NCBI GenBank assembly: GCA_002811645.1
Contig: PDIP01000260.1
Span: forward strand, 1-64,000
Origin: Corallochytrium limacisporum
Lineage: Eukaryota; Opisthokonta
Direction: 5' to 3'
Length of the DNA: 64,000 nt
Positions 1 through 11,700 of the stretch are shown here, one piece after another (position 1 is the stretch's first letter; each line of letters starts with the position of its first letter). The notes under the pieces were generated by a model. The model had not been told where the DNA came from. It made no database searches and was given only the letters and a program-made list of their open reading frames with translations. Made by a program: the position numbers and the translations under genes.

Positions 1-433
1 TCGGGGTTCTCGTTTTCGTGCGATTTGTCTCATACTTAGGAGACAGAGGGTGGTAAATAGAACGAGAACACGAATAAATTAGCCATAGGGGGGAGGCGGG
101 AAGGAGAACCAGTGGGGAGTGGGGGGGGGGAGAAGGTATTAGGGGGATGGGGCAGCGGGGCCCCTTGGAAAGGGAGTCCGCGCGGAATGAGAAATGCCTG
201 GGAGGGGGGATGCGGGGGGAGGCGGTGTGTCAGGAACGGGGTTGGCGCAATCGCTGATCGCGCGCCGCAGCTATTTGCAGGGCTGTTGTGATCCACAATC
301 AATACTATGCCTGAATTTCCATAGAGGAGGTTGTAGTGTAGAATTAGGTTGGAATGGAGTGGACTACGAGTCCAGACAGTGATGTTATGATGGAGTTATG
401 TGGGTGAGACCGTATCCCTAAGACTGTTTCGAG
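1..433. other. Intergenic G-rich segment, no gene seen
   Basis: This stretch precedes the first gene and contains no convincing coding region. The plus strand is strongly G-rich at about 90 to 235, with runs of up to ten G, followed by a more balanced 200 bp that probably holds the promoter and 5' leader of the importin gene. Several short upstream ATGs lie at about 380-400. I see no tRNA, repeat array or mobile element. Confidence 0.5.
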
Positions 434-3400
434 ATGTCCGAACAGGCAAGTCAGGCACCACAGGGTCCAACAGCGGACCAACTGAAGATCGCGCTTGACA
501 TCGCTGGAGCACCAACAAGCAGTGCACATGAGATCAACGCAGCGCAGAGGTGGTTGAGCAGCATTGCGGGCCATGTGCAAGTGTGGGCCTGTGTTCTGGA
601 ACTGCTTCAAGCACCGGATCAAAGCTACAACATGATCTTCCATTCTATGAGCCTGCTGGAATATAAGGTCATCAACGACATCGGACAGCTGAATCTTGAT
701 CAAGTCCAGGAGCTGAATCACTTGCTTATCAACTTAGTAGTCTCCCTCACAAGACGAGGCGCTCCGAACTATGTTCTGCTCCGATGCTGTATTTGTTGCG
801 CGAAGCTTTGGGTAGAGCGTGTGGCCATGGCAGTCAGTTTGGGAATCATCACAGGAGATGCCGATGAGACAAGTGGTCAGAATGCGGATCAAGCTGAGCA
901 AGCTGAGCAGTTGCTTCGGTGTACTATGAATGATGTACTGATGGGCATTTCCGTGGAGCCGTCACAGACGTTCGAGGCTAAGGATCAGTACTCTCTAGAG
1001 TCCCGGCCCCGTACGCGCCGCTTCAGTCAGCTGGGTAGTCATATTATGGTGGGCTTGGATTGTATCCGCTGCTACGCTGAAGAGAGCGTCAGTGCGCGGA
1101 AATCACGGACCGTGCAAGGTAAGCTGGCGGCACAGTTAAAGAAGGTTTTGGATAGCACAATTGTACCATGGCTTTGGCATGGTTTTGGACGATCTGGTTT
1201 AAACGCGGAAAGTCCGTCCCAGAGTGAGGAAATTAGTTACGATGTGTTGAGAGCTGCACAGAGATCAACACTGGCCATTATGCAAACTACTCGGCTTACT
1301 CTGGATGAGATGTACGACCAGAAAAGGCAGATTGGTCAGTTTTACGAAGTCATGCTGGCATCAGCCCAGGTATGGCAGGATCGTGACTGTTCAGCCTGTC
1401 TGAGTGATACTATCGAACATATTTGTGATTTTGCGGACAATCTGAAGAACCAAGAAGTCCTGAGCGGTCTAATAACGGCAAGTATGCAATGTAGGGAGTT
1501 CTTTACCTATGCAGAGAGAATCTGCGAAGACGATGAAGAGGACGCTTTGACCCTCCGCAAACGTGTCGTACGAGTTTGGCTTTGTTTGGCGTATTTCCGA
1601 ATGCGGGTTCTGCGAGCAAGTGCTTTGGCTAGCTCGGGACACGCCAGACCGGAACAGCTAGCAAAGCATTTCGAGGAATTTCAAGGGTTAGTCCATTGCC
1701 TCCTAATGGCGTACGATTTTCCGAACGCAACATTCCTTGTTGATGAAGAACTGAGCGACACAACTGTTGATTTCTGGACAGATTTCTGCCAGGAGATTCT
1801 AATGGTTGATGAGGTTGAGACGGTGAATGTTCTCAAGGCGCAGTTCAAGGATCTCTTTCAACTCATCGTCCATCGTGGAGTGGAGAAGTTGCGGTATCCC
1901 AAGAAAGCTATTTTGGAAGCCTTTGGAAACGCCGATAATGTGGACCGATTCCGGGCTTTTCGTCTGAGTGTCACAGAAATGCTCCTGCAAGTAAGTACTG
2001 TGCTACATGAGGGTTTCCTATGTGAGGTGTGTAGTACTGTTGCCAACCTTGGAACGACAGATCATAGTCTGCTAGTGCAGGTTTTGACCGAGATGGATGT
2101 CAGCGTTGTCGAAGCCGAACTCTTTTGTCTCACAGAAGTCAGTGAGTCCATGTCAACAACAAGGGAGCGATATGGTCAGTACATACATGCCGTGTACCAG
2201 GGAACTCTGACTTTGTTGGATTACTTCTTGAATCGAGCGCAAATTGCAATCAGTGACGCACTAGTTCAACGACTCGTTTCTTCTTCCTTTGCTTTCATGG
2301 GTAAGCAGTCCGAATGGCTCAATCATGATGCGAAGATGATACAGTTCTGCCTGACCATGTCTATGCAATGGCTGAAAGCCGTTTTGGATACTGACGCCAG
2401 TGTTGTGGATGCGGAAATGCTGATGAACATTTTAAAGACTACGCGTCACATTTGGGACCAGTGTGGCCAAAGAATTCAACAATCTCACCGTGGCTCAGAA
2501 CCGTCATCGGATAATCTCCATGGCCAAATGTTGGAGGTTGCCACGACCCTCTTCTGCCCTTCTGTTCCCAGTCGGCGATCGCTCAACGTGGATCAGCGGT
2601 TACAAATTGTGTACACTCTGAATGCGATTGCCAGATGGACAACATTTGAAGCTCTGAACAAGTATATCACACAGAGAAGTAGCGGTATTTATGGCTTGAC
2701 AAAGTCACTAGGGGTGAAAACGAAGAAGCACTTGCGCACGAATGACAAAGAGAAAGAGGATCTACAGGCAGATGTACAGAGAGAGCTGAGGGTTGCTTAT
2801 GAAACGCTTGACGGTCTCCACACTGCAGGTGTTGGTGAAGGCAAGGGCCGTCGCAGTCGCAGCAATTCCGCAACACAGCAGGACGCCCAATTGGCTGCTG
2901 CTGCAGCTACCAGCCCCATGCAAATGCATCCGGCCGTCACCGCCCTGCAGATCATGCAACCTGCGCTTCAGTCGACCCTGAGAGTATTCTTGGATGATGA
3001 CGCCATTGTGACAAGCGTGCTGAAGTGTCTTGACCATACTTGTTCAAGCGCAGGCGTTCTCTACAGTGGCATGTTATCCCAACATGTCGCATTCATTGAA
3101 GAGGTCCTAGCAAGTGATGAGAAGGTGGTTAGTCCGGCCGTCATGGCCAGCGCTGGCCAACTAGCTCAGTACTTTGGGACACAACCGGAACAGCGCACTC
3201 TGCTGACCCCATTGTTCCTTAAGGTTGGCGACAGATCTATTCAGCAGCTGCGCAACACCACCGATCCGCAGAGCACGCGACCGGACGTTGTGCAGTCTTT
3301 CTGTCGCTTCTCGTCTCGACTGGTCAAACATTGTCCGGACTTGGTGGCTTCCAGTCCCGACACAGTAAGTTTGCTCATTGAACTATGTGTCCATTGCTTC

Positions 3401-3793
3401 TATGCCCGTGAGATAGTCACCGCCAAAACGGGAGTACACCTTATGTGCGAGCTCATGTCCCACGCTGCCAAAACGCCAGATCTTGGAGAGTTTGTCAAGG
3501 GCCGAATTCCTGGCATTGTCTCGGAGATTCTTTTGGCGATTTCTCAGGTCGGACCCCAACAGGCTCATACTCTCAGCGACTGCCTGTACGAAATTAACGT
3601 CTGGGACACGGCTATGTTGCACGAGTCCTTAAAGCAAGCTACAGAGGATCCAAGGCTGCGAAAGGCATTCCCAGCCTCGCTCACGGAGGTGCGTTGGCGG
3701 ACTATCTGCGAGCGTCTGATTCGCAGCAAAGTGTCCAAGACACGGACACGGTCCGCAGTGGAAGATCTGCGTCGTGCAGCTCATGGGGCATGA
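434..3793 (+). CDS. Importin-beta family nuclear transport receptor (transportin-3/importin-13 type)
   Basis: The 1119-residue single-exon protein looks like an all-helical HEAT-repeat karyopherin. The first 130 residues carry the family pattern: a helix with NAAQRWLSSIAGHVQVW, then a helix pair resembling the importin N-terminal domain of TNPO3/Mtr10 and importin-13. Cys- and Leu-rich helical pairs follow to the end. Receptors of this group bind RanGTP through the N-terminus and carry SR-type splicing factors or other cargo through the nuclear pore. The length is 100 to 200 residues more than human TNPO3 (about 920) or IPO13 (about 960). Part of the excess is a low-complexity segment near residues 790-835 (KGRRSRSNSATQQD, then an alanine run). 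The start is the first in-frame ATG. Family is fairly sure; TNPO3 versus IPO13 is not resolved. Confidence 0.75.
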   Translation: MSEQASQAPQGPTADQLKIALDIAGAPTSSAHEINAAQRWLSSIAGHVQVWACVLELLQAPDQSYNMIFHSMSLLEYKVINDIGQLNLDQVQELNHLLINLVVSLTRRGAPNYVLLRCCICCAKLWVERVAMAVSLGIITGDADETSGQNADQAEQAEQLLRCTMNDVLMGISVEPSQTFEAKDQYSLESRPRTRRFSQLGSHIMVGLDCIRCYAEESVSARKSRTVQGKLAAQLKKVLDSTIVPWLWHGFGRSGLNAESPSQSEEISYDVLRAAQRSTLAIMQTTRLTLDEMYDQKRQIGQFYEVMLASAQVWQDRDCSACLSDTIEHICDFADNLKNQEVLSGLITASMQCREFFTYAERICEDDEEDALTLRKRVVRVWLCLAYFRMRVLRASALASSGHARPEQLAKHFEEFQGLVHCLLMAYDFPNATFLVDEELSDTTVDFWTDFCQEILMVDEVETVNVLKAQFKDLFQLIVHRGVEKLRYPKKAILEAFGNADNVDRFRAFRLSVTEMLLQVSTVLHEGFLCEVCSTVANLGTTDHSLLVQVLTEMDVSVVEAELFCLTEVSESMSTTRERYGQYIHAVYQGTLTLLDYFLNRAQIAISDALVQRLVSSSFAFMGKQSEWLNHDAKMIQFCLTMSMQWLKAVLDTDASVVDAEMLMNILKTTRHIWDQCGQRIQQSHRGSEPSSDNLHGQMLEVATTLFCPSVPSRRSLNVDQRLQIVYTLNAIARWTTFEALNKYITQRSSGIYGLTKSLGVKTKKHLRTNDKEKEDLQADVQRELRVAYETLDGLHTAGVGEGKGRRSRSNSATQQDAQLAAAAATSPMQMHPAVTALQIMQPALQSTLRVFLDDDAIVTSVLKCLDHTCSSAGVLYSGMLSQHVAFIEEVLASDEKVVSPAVMASAGQLAQYFGTQPEQRTLLTPLFLKVGDRSIQQLRNTTDPQSTRPDVVQSFCRFSSRLVKHCPDLVASSPDTVSLLIELCVHCFYAREIVTAKTGVHLMCELMSHAAKTPDLGEFVKGRIPGIVSEILLAISQVGPQQAHTLSDCLYEINVWDTAMLHESLKQATEDPRLRKAFPASLTEVRWRTICERLIRSKVSKTRTRSAVEDLRRAAHGA

Positions 3794-3844
3794 AAATAGC
3801 GTGTACTATTTCTAATTCTCAACTAAACTTTACTATGTTCCAAT

Positions 3845-4666
3845 TCATCCACGTCCAATCTTCTTAAGTTTTGTGTTAATCTCACCATGTCCTGTGTGCG
3901 TCTGTAAGTCCGCCAGAATGTCAGTGATGCCGTCTTGAAGCATACGGAGGTGGCGAATATGCAGCAATCGAAGCACCTTGCCGCACAGCGCAACATTGTC
4001 TGTGGAGCCTGGCAAGCCAAGTGGAAAAGTGGAAAGGTCAATTGTGCGATCTGCACACCTGTCTGTAGCAGGGTTCACAACGCTTGTGTCCGCCACTGCG
4101 AGCTCAAGGATGGCGGATACTAGCACTAGCGGGTCGTCATGGATAGGAAGGCCAAGCGACCGCGCCAGATTCTCGAGGCTCTGCCGAGCGGGGCTGTCCT
4201 TGACCTGCAAAGCGTCCGCAAAGGCCTGAGCTTGAGTAGCTAACTTTTCATCCCATTCTTTGTTGTTACCATTGGCTATCGATTGGTACCGGTGGCTGGT
4301 CCTGCGGTATGCTATCGATACCGATTGTGCGGTGATCCACTCAACGATCCGTGTCCTTGTCTCTGCGTCCGCCCGTCCACTGGCATCAAATGACACGGGA
4401 CACCCCAGACTCTGCAGGTACCGGTCCACCTGCTCTTGCGAATCCCTGCATTCCGAACCTAGAAGCTCTGCGTTTCCACTGCTATCCTCAGGAAGTCTAT
4501 TGAGGTAGTGCAAGTCAAAAAAGTTGATAATGCGAAGCAGATCGCGGTCGTCAGTTGATGGAGTGAGGGAGGCTACTAGCTGACCGTGGATGGTTTTGAC
4601 GCCCAGCACGTTGCAATTCTCATGCCAACCTTTGTCGGTTGCTTTTGATCCGCTATGTACGCTCAT
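3845..4666 (-). CDS. RTRAF: RTRAF (hCLE/C14orf166/CGI-99) homologue
   Basis: The 273-residue protein matches RTRAF along its length. The C-terminus is diagnostic: LRLLHIRHLRMLQDGITDI followed by a terminal KLKKIGRG, against human LRLLHIEELRELQ and LGKVGR. RTRAF is a subunit of the metazoan tRNA-ligase complex (with RTCB, DDX1, FAM98) and also binds RNA polymerase II and cap-related factors. An in-frame stop lies nine codons upstream of the chosen ATG, so the ATG at 4666 is the natural start of this exon. A strong donor-like GTAAGT lies about 30 bp upstream on the same strand, so a 5' leader intron or short upstream exon is possible. The gene is convergent with the importin gene, about 50 bp apart. 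Confidence 0.85.
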   Translation of the reverse strand: MSVHSGSKATDKGWHENCNVLGVKTIHGQLVASLTPSTDDRDLLRIINFFDLHYLNRLPEDSSGNAELLGSECRDSQEQVDRYLQSLGCPVSFDASGRADAETRTRIVEWITAQSVSIAYRRTSHRYQSIANGNNKEWDEKLATQAQAFADALQVKDSPARQSLENLARSLGLPIHDDPLVLVSAILELAVADTSVVNPATDRCADRTIDLSTFPLGLPGSTDNVALCGKVLRLLHIRHLRMLQDGITDILADLQTHTGHGEINTKLKKIGRG

Positions 4667-5435
4667 TCCTTCTGTTCTGTTTTCTTTAGCCTACTTACAT
4701 GGAATATTGAACACACCTTGGCGGCCTATGAACTATGGAGCCGCCGCTCACGTCTCTGTGCACGACCGATTTCCTTGGCAGAGCAAAGTACTGCTGGTTG
4801 GACCCACTATATACCAACAAGTAGCATTAATATCAGAGCACCAGACCCCGGTCACTGCAATTCTTCCCCCGGCACCCGCACCTTTCGGGACAATGGGGTT
4901 CGGTGTTCGCCGCCCTACGCAGAGATGGAGAAATACAGTGTCGTGTGTGCGAGTGCGCAAGGCAGAGCCCGCAAGGGTAAATTTCGGCAGGTGAGAAGAA
5001 ACGAGGGGGGCGGGGGCCTCAAGTAACCCACCGCGTGACCCGCTCGCTGAAACACCCCTCCCTTGGCTGCTCCCACTCTGGCCATGGAAGTGGGGAGGGT
5101 CGCGTGGCTGGGCAGCAAGGATGGGACCAAGGGACCCTCCACGCACGGCGTCACAGTAGGACCCGTGATCAATCGCTTGTTCTGTGTTAGCTGTTCGCGA
5201 ATAGACAGGATCAGGTTTGGATCCTTCGTTGTGTAGGAGGTTTTCATTGTATTTAAGACAGATGCATTGGCGTAGGATTCAAAAAATGCTGAGCTTTTTT
5301 GCTCACAATAGTTGGGGAAGCTTCAGGATTGGTGACATTCCTTGACACAAGAAAGGTGAGGTGTACACAATGGCATCATGACCTAACGAGCAAATACGAT
5401 TGTTGTTCATAAAATAGACACAGAATACTTGAACC
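4667..5435. promoter_or_regulatory. Divergent intergenic region between RTRAF and NOL11
   Basis: The two flanking genes point away from each other, so this 0.77 kb should hold both promoters. A TATATA-like element is near 4808 and a G/C-rich stretch with opposing G and C runs spans about 5000-5060. The overlapping open frames here show no protein-like composition or recognisable domain, and I treat them as chance. Confidence 0.4.
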
Positions 5436-8066
5436 ATGTCGGTTAATGCAGGTTTAAAGGCACTGGCACCTCCGGTCAAATTCGGAAATAGCCACACGGT
5501 CTGGCGCCTTGAGACCGGCAGTCGCAAAGCCCCCGCAAAGAAGTCAGGATCAGTAGGGTTCGGTGTCCTGGCCAGGAATGCAGTTCAGCCTGGTGCTTCA
5601 AAGGACACAGTCCTTCTAACGGTGGATGGTACGGGTATATTTGAATTCCACATTAGGGATTCGCAAATGATACAGTCCTGGTCCTGTGGTGTTGATCGGT
5701 CGTTCCTCCTTGGTGCTGTCGCCTCATGGAAAACTAATTGCATTCACACGGTATCCAACACTGGACACCTGCTATCATGGCCAATGGCTAGCACGAATTG
5801 GGAAAATGAATTTGTAGCAGTCAAATTGGCGAGTAAAGAACTGATCTCATTGATCCCAACTGGGCACACGGTCGCAGACGTAGTTATTGTGAGCAGCGAT
5901 GGTAGTTTGTATTTGAACCAAAACGAAGGCTTTGAGGAGGATGGGAATAACAAGACGCCTTCCAAAAAGTCCACAAAGAAAAAAGCAAGCACAGGTAAGG
6001 GGATTACGGAAGTGCGTCTGCCCAAGCTCGTGGAGAAGCGGAATCTCAGAGTCCAGGCTGTAGTAAAGCGAGGCAGTGAGAGCAGCAAGTCCGATGCCAC
6101 ATCGTTGCAGTTGGCCTTCTTTGTGACTACAGAGAATGAAAAGGACGGTCTGCTGGTGCTGGTTGATCTAAATCTGGAAACCCGTTCACTAGCCCAAGTC
6201 ACAGACGCGGAGACCCGCATTGAAAGCGTCATGTTGCCCGCTGGACAATCAGAGGCCACCATTGCCACGGCAGCATTCAATAGTAATGCGTCAGTGCTGT
6301 CTGTAGGGTTCGACAACGGTACGGTCGCGTTCTACGACCTTACGGAGAAGGAAGGCGAATTGAAACCTGTGGCCATCAGCCGGGTTGCAGAACGAAGCGG
6401 TTCTGAAGCAGTCTTGCCGTCATCGAAACGCCGTCGGACCACGTCGTCAGCTTCGACAGGAAGTGTTCCAGGGCACAACAGCGATGATGCCGAAATGTAC
6501 TTGGAGCATTTAGTTTCGGACTATTTCTTGTCCCTGTTCGATGGGGAGCTCAAAGCCTGGGACTGCCGACGAGGTCTGTGCCAATCTGGAGAGCACACCC
6601 TTTTGCAGGAGTCATCTGCCACCAAGGATGAGATGAAACGGTTCCGTAATTCGCTGGTGCGGGCCGTGCTAGTTAGATCAGACCACTTGATTGTTGCCAC
6701 CGATGGTGTAGTCATTGCCCAGCCCGTGTCAGCGGAGCCCTTGGGCGATCTAGCATTCCTCGGCGGAGCCCTCCGTGGTAGGAGCACCAAAGCACCCTTT
6801 GAGGTCCTCTCCGTGCCAGTTGCCACTGAAAAAGATGAAGCTCAGCGTTTCGAAAAGCTCATGAAGATCGAGAGCGAACAGCTGCCTACAGTGCTGAAGA
6901 CCATAAGGGACAATAAGAGTGGCGCGGACAAGAACTTAACAAAGTTTCTGAAGGCTCTAGCGGACGTGGACACGCCTGAATTGATCGCTTCCGTGCAACA
7001 TCGCCAGAAGTTGGAGGCCTACCTGACCGACCTCAAGGGCCGCCTCGCCGAGGAAACTGACTCTTCTAAGCGCCATCGACTGTTGCGCAAACGAGGCAAG
7101 ACCATCCGCAAGCTTGGCGCCACTAAAGATAGGATCCGTTCCAAGCGCCGCCTGGCCATTTCAATGCAGACCCTGAATCAGATCCTAGAATCCTTGCTGG
7201 CATCCAAGAACTCTCTCGCTTTAGTGCCTGTTACTCTGCTGCTGCGTACCGATCGGGTAAGTGCCAACGTGCACCCACAATTGCTGGAACGGATCTTCAA
7301 GGAGCAGAACTTCTTTCTCCTCGAACAGTACATTCTTCATGTGCACGACATCACTCCTGCACAAGTGCTTGAGATAATCCAATTTGCTGTCAGTCTACAG
7401 GGCACCAAAGGCATGGAGAAGTACGCTAGATCTGGACGCAAGTCAGATATCAAAGCCACTAAAGACAGCCGTCTGAAAAAACCCGAGCGTGACGCAGACC
7501 TTCTGATCTTGCCTGAAGCCGATGGTTCTGACATATTCCTGCAGCTTGTCACTTCCTGCAGTCACAGCCCTCATGCGATGCAAGACGTGGTCACTGCGCT
7601 GAACAACACGAACGCCATTGCCATGCTTTCGTTCTGCGCCCGTTGGTTGCAGGCCTATGTAGACCCAGATTCTGTGGAGGGAGACGACAATGAGACCAAG
7701 AAGGTTGATGCTATCAAGGCCTCTGATTTCGTTACCCGTGTACCTGTTCTTTCCCAAGTGCTTTTCTGGACGAATGTGGTACTTGATGCCAAAATGTCGG
7801 TCATCATCAGTGACACCTCTCTAGGTCAGGTTCTCAGGGCCATGCGTAATCATATCAATGCATATATGCCGTCCTCGACAGACTTTGGTGTGGTCGTCGG
7901 GCACCTTGCGGACCTCGAAAGCGCTGCAACTCTGCACCAGCGCCACCTGCGCCGCCGCAAAGGCAAGCGGGGTGGTTCGGGTAATGATCTGCGCCTGACT
8001 GGAGGTATTGTCGGCACTGTGAAGGTGGGCGAGTACACCGTGGAAAGACTGGTCTTGCCATTCTAA
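5436..8066 (+). CDS. NOL11: NOL11-like nucleolar protein (SSU processome, UTP-A group)
   Basis: The 876-residue protein has an N-terminal half (about 1-430) with beta-propeller character and a C-terminal alpha-helical half. The last 100 residues resemble the NOL11 C-terminus: a helical stretch around SQVLFWTNVVLDAKMSVIIS, then a basic linker, then the terminal GEYTVERLVLPF, comparable to human GLYSIEVLELF. NOL11 works with UTP4/cirhin in early pre-18S rRNA processing and rDNA transcription. The insert around residues 170-190 (PSKKSTKKKASTGKG) is lysine-rich and nucleolar-like. The start ATG lies in a good context (gaaccATGtc). The assignment rests on the C-terminal pattern and overall layout; a divergent Utp8-like relative is the alternative. 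Confidence 0.65.
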   Translation: MSVNAGLKALAPPVKFGNSHTVWRLETGSRKAPAKKSGSVGFGVLARNAVQPGASKDTVLLTVDGTGIFEFHIRDSQMIQSWSCGVDRSFLLGAVASWKTNCIHTVSNTGHLLSWPMASTNWENEFVAVKLASKELISLIPTGHTVADVVIVSSDGSLYLNQNEGFEEDGNNKTPSKKSTKKKASTGKGITEVRLPKLVEKRNLRVQAVVKRGSESSKSDATSLQLAFFVTTENEKDGLLVLVDLNLETRSLAQVTDAETRIESVMLPAGQSEATIATAAFNSNASVLSVGFDNGTVAFYDLTEKEGELKPVAISRVAERSGSEAVLPSSKRRRTTSSASTGSVPGHNSDDAEMYLEHLVSDYFLSLFDGELKAWDCRRGLCQSGEHTLLQESSATKDEMKRFRNSLVRAVLVRSDHLIVATDGVVIAQPVSAEPLGDLAFLGGALRGRSTKAPFEVLSVPVATEKDEAQRFEKLMKIESEQLPTVLKTIRDNKSGADKNLTKFLKALADVDTPELIASVQHRQKLEAYLTDLKGRLAEETDSSKRHRLLRKRGKTIRKLGATKDRIRSKRRLAISMQTLNQILESLLASKNSLALVPVTLLLRTDRVSANVHPQLLERIFKEQNFFLLEQYILHVHDITPAQVLEIIQFAVSLQGTKGMEKYARSGRKSDIKATKDSRLKKPERDADLLILPEADGSDIFLQLVTSCSHSPHAMQDVVTALNNTNAIAMLSFCARWLQAYVDPDSVEGDDNETKKVDAIKASDFVTRVPVLSQVLFWTNVVLDAKMSVIISDTSLGQVLRAMRNHINAYMPSSTDFGVVVGHLADLESAATLHQRHLRRRKGKRGGSGNDLRLTGGIVGTVKVGEYTVERLVLPF

Positions 8067-8745
8067 GAACTGTTTCCATGCCATTAACAAATGAAATAGA
8101 TTGAAATGATGCAGCTCAGCATCAACAAGTTCACTTTCGGTCCTGAATATCACACAATGCTGGCGATTTATGGGGGCCTATTTTCCGAACCTTTTGGGCC
8201 GCTGATTTTGGCGCGAAAAGCCGAAGTTTCCCCCTGCCTGGAGAATAAAAAGGGGCGTTGGGGATCCAAGCGCGCGGTACTTCAGCGGGGTCAAAATGCC
8301 CCCCCCCCCGGGGGGGGGCCCGGGGGGACAGCAGGCTCCGTACGGACGGCCCAGTGGTGGTCCCCACAGAGAGCCAGGCAAACGCCCCGGTGGGACCTCA
8401 CAATGACAATGAAGGCGGCGCACAAGCGGACAGATAGTCAGACGGCCTCCTAAGGCAACGATCTGTTCTACTGTCGTGGGCTGTGTGCCTGGTGGATAGT
8501 GCATTACTTTTGTTGATTTTGTCTCTTCGTCCTTAGCGGCTTATTGCTGAGCAGAATGCAAAATAGACTTAGAGAGCTACTACAAGATGTAGATCTACAC
8601 TCTGCATAAGTAGTAGTGCGTTGTATACTTGCGACTCCTGGTCACGCTCTTGAGCTCTTACATTTGAATTTAGTAAACGCAACACAGAATGACCAAGTGA
8701 ACAAAAAGGTTCGGGTATTCGACATTGCACAAATTTACAGCGACC
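8067..8745. other. Intergenic region with C/G palindrome
   Basis: This 0.68 kb separates NOL11 from GCP2, both on the plus strand. It contains one C11G9 palindrome near 8299 and otherwise mixed sequence that probably includes the NOL11 3' end and GCP2 promoter. Immediately before the GCP2 ATG is an acceptor-like sequence (aaatttacag) that could end a 5'-leader intron. No further gene is supportable. Confidence 0.4.
8299..8327. repeat. C(11)G(9) palindrome with trailing CCC/G(6)
   Basis: A run of 11 C is directly followed by 9 G, then CCC and 6 G. The sequence can fold into a GC-only hairpin on either strand, and the G runs could form a quadruplex. It belongs to a set of similar intergenic elements in this window near 18109, 18154, 21232, 23144, 23253, 30491 and 52574. 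Confidence 0.8.
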
Positions 8746-11700
8746 ATGCCAGGGGAAACGGCAACGGCGGGCGGCGTGCAGACTCCGACGTCTCTGCGGT
8801 CAAAGACTCCTGTGGCGAGCACCGGTTCAAAGGACCCCATGGTTTCTCGCCTGATGGATCTGCTCAGCCAGGCAACTACCACACAGCAAACTCACGGCAT
8901 GAGTGCCTATATTGATCTTCTCAATACGACCGGCCCTGGGGGTTCGGTGACCGGCAGTGCAGTGAAGTCCACACCTGCGGGAACAAATATGAGTGCCACC
9001 GCAGCACGCCGTCGCATTGCCGAGCGTAGTGGCAACGGTGAAGAATTCTTGCGCCGACATGAGCAGATCAGCAAGCGCGTACAGACTACAGAGCAGCAGG
9101 CAGCCTTAGAGGGCTTGACCATCGTCCTTAGTCGCTGCCTCGAGTCCGCACCGGTTGTGAAGATGCTCGCGCGCACTGTGGATCAGGCAGGACCACAGGG
9201 ACTGGCAGCGTCTCAGTACTACGAATCACTGCGTGGACGTATCGACCTACGGTCGCCTCAACGGAAGGCGGGAGCGCCACCGGGGCCCACAGTAAAAGGA
9301 CATCAGGATTCTTTTACGCACGAAGGCGTACAGAAAGCAGCTGAACGGAACCGCTCGGCAGCATACAGTCTGCGCAACAGTGTAGAACTATCGGAACGCT
9401 TCGGTGGACCATCAATCTTCAAATTGGTGCACCAAAAGGGGGGTAGCCAGAGCAAAGAGAACGGGAATGTTCAGGACGGCACACCTGAGATGCCCAAATG
9501 GTACATCGAGAAGAGCGCCATTCACGTGCCGGACCCGTCCATGTACAAGCCCACGGGAACATCTGCGGCAGCTGAGCGTCAGCTGGCTATCAGTCGCAAT
9601 GTGAAGGAATTGAGCTACGCAGCACAAGAGGCCATTCTCATGAGCGACCTCCTGTATGCCTTGACCGGCGTCAGTGGCCGATGGATCACTTTGTCTGTGG
9701 ACCGAAGTGTGAAGAATCGCGAACTCGTTGAGAACTACGGTATGACCTTTAGCATTCGGGAGCCCTTTGACGGCGCCTTGCTGAGAATGGCTGAGATGGT
9801 TTTGCCTCTGTGCGCTAACTTTTGTCACGTTCATGCCTTCATGCGCCAGCGGATGCGCTTTCAAGATGGTCGCACACTACACGCCCTTTGCAATGCCTTG
9901 CGTGACATTGAGCGTGAGTATCTGTTGCTGATTGCGCAGCTCGACTCGCGCTTCCGCAGCAAGGTAGGTCTGACACTCCATCATCTGTGGACTGAGATTC
10001 AACCGTCGGCCGAGACTTACGCGACACTGACCCGTCTACTGCATGATGTCGCGGTTGAAAATCTCCACGGTGGTAAGGTAATCAGTATGGTACATCGTCA
10101 CGTCTTGCGCAGTCCTCAGGGATCGAAGAACCGTGCACTGATGGAGTTTCTCTTTGAGCGCACCGCGGCTCCATTCATGGAGACCCTGCAGACCTGGCTC
10201 GCTCTTGGTCGTGTTGCGGATGGCAGTGGGGACTTCATGATCGCTGAGGACCAGAGCATGACTATGTCGGACTTTGGCGGCAATTTCAACTCGGACTATT
10301 GGGAGCGCCACTTCACGGTCCGCCATGAGATGGTACCGTCGTTCCTGCAGCCCTACGCGGAAAAAATACTTTGCACTGGCAAGTACATTGATGTGATCCA
10401 GCACTGTGCAGCGCGCCAGCAGTCTTCCAGCCGAAAGGTGACTTCCCGGGACTCCATGACTCATGAAGCGGTAGCTGCTCTTCTCCGGGAGGGCGTAGAG
10501 CTCAAGCTCAGCATTGAAGAGGCTGACTACTATCGAACTGTTGACCATGCATACACTCGGGCATCGCGCACGCTCTTGATGTTGCTCATGGGACCGCAAC
10601 GTCTGCCCGATGTCTTCCATTCGCTCAAGGCGTACTTCTTGTTCTCACAAGGAGATGTTATTGGTCACTTCCTGGATATGGCTGACGAGGAACTGAGCAA
10701 GCCGGTGCACGACATTGTACCAAACCGCCTGCAGAGTCTTCTCGAACTTGCCTTACGGACTGGATCCGCGCCGTTGCCGTACTACGAGAATGTGGAGAGT
10801 GGACTCGTCCTGAATACTCTTGTTCAGGAGCTCAGCTCCATCCTCAACGTCTTGCACGCCAGCCACGAAGCAGACGGCGAGAAGGGCACCGGTGACGGAG
10901 ACGAACTGACTCTGAACGATCTCACGGATACCCAACACGAGGAACCCAGAGTTAGTCCTTATTCTCTGACAGGTCATGAAGCCTTCACCCTTCACATGAA
11001 CGTGTCATGGCCCAAGAGCCTGGTTGTGCACCAGCGGGCCCTTACAAAGTACAAACTGCTCTTCAGACAGCTGTTCCACTGTAAACACGTGGAGCGTCAG
11101 CTCTGCCAGATCTGGCTTGGCAAGAAGGCTGTCAAGATGCTCCCTGCGTCCCGCACTGGTGCGATCGGCCAGGCTAGCCGCATGTGGCAGCGCATGATCA
11201 ACTTTATTAAGTCTCTGACGCACTACATGGCTTATGAGGTCATTGACCCAGCCTTTCATGCTTTCCAGCAGCAACTGCCTCAACTGCAAACTGTGGATGA
11301 GCTTATCACTGCCCACAACGACTTCCTCGACACATGCATTAAACAGTGCATGCTGAGTAATCAGAAGCTGATGAAGATAATCTCCAAGCTGACCGGCATT
11401 TGTATCATCTACTGCAACTATCTCAAACGTTTTCTCTCTGGAGTGGGCGTTATGGGTGGGCCGGACGGCGACTTCACCCTTACCCAACGGGCAGAGATTA
11501 TGGAATCTCTGCAAACTCTCGCAAATGACGAGACGTTCATGCGCACCATGCGTCGCTTCGATGACAACTTCACGTCCCAGATGCACTCTTTGCTGGATAC
11601 TCTTCTACAGAGCTCGGACGCGGAGGCTGATGCCAATATGGCTGCCCTGGTGTCCCGTCTGGACTACAACAACTACTACACAGCCACCAGTGCTAGCCAA

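Noticed and set aside
4667-4800. 46-bp intron joining an upstream exon to RTRAF (GTAAGT to ACATAG)
   Set aside because: It keeps phase, but the upstream peptide shows no resemblance to the RTRAF N-terminus, and the local ATG has an upstream in-frame stop, so the simple start is preferred.
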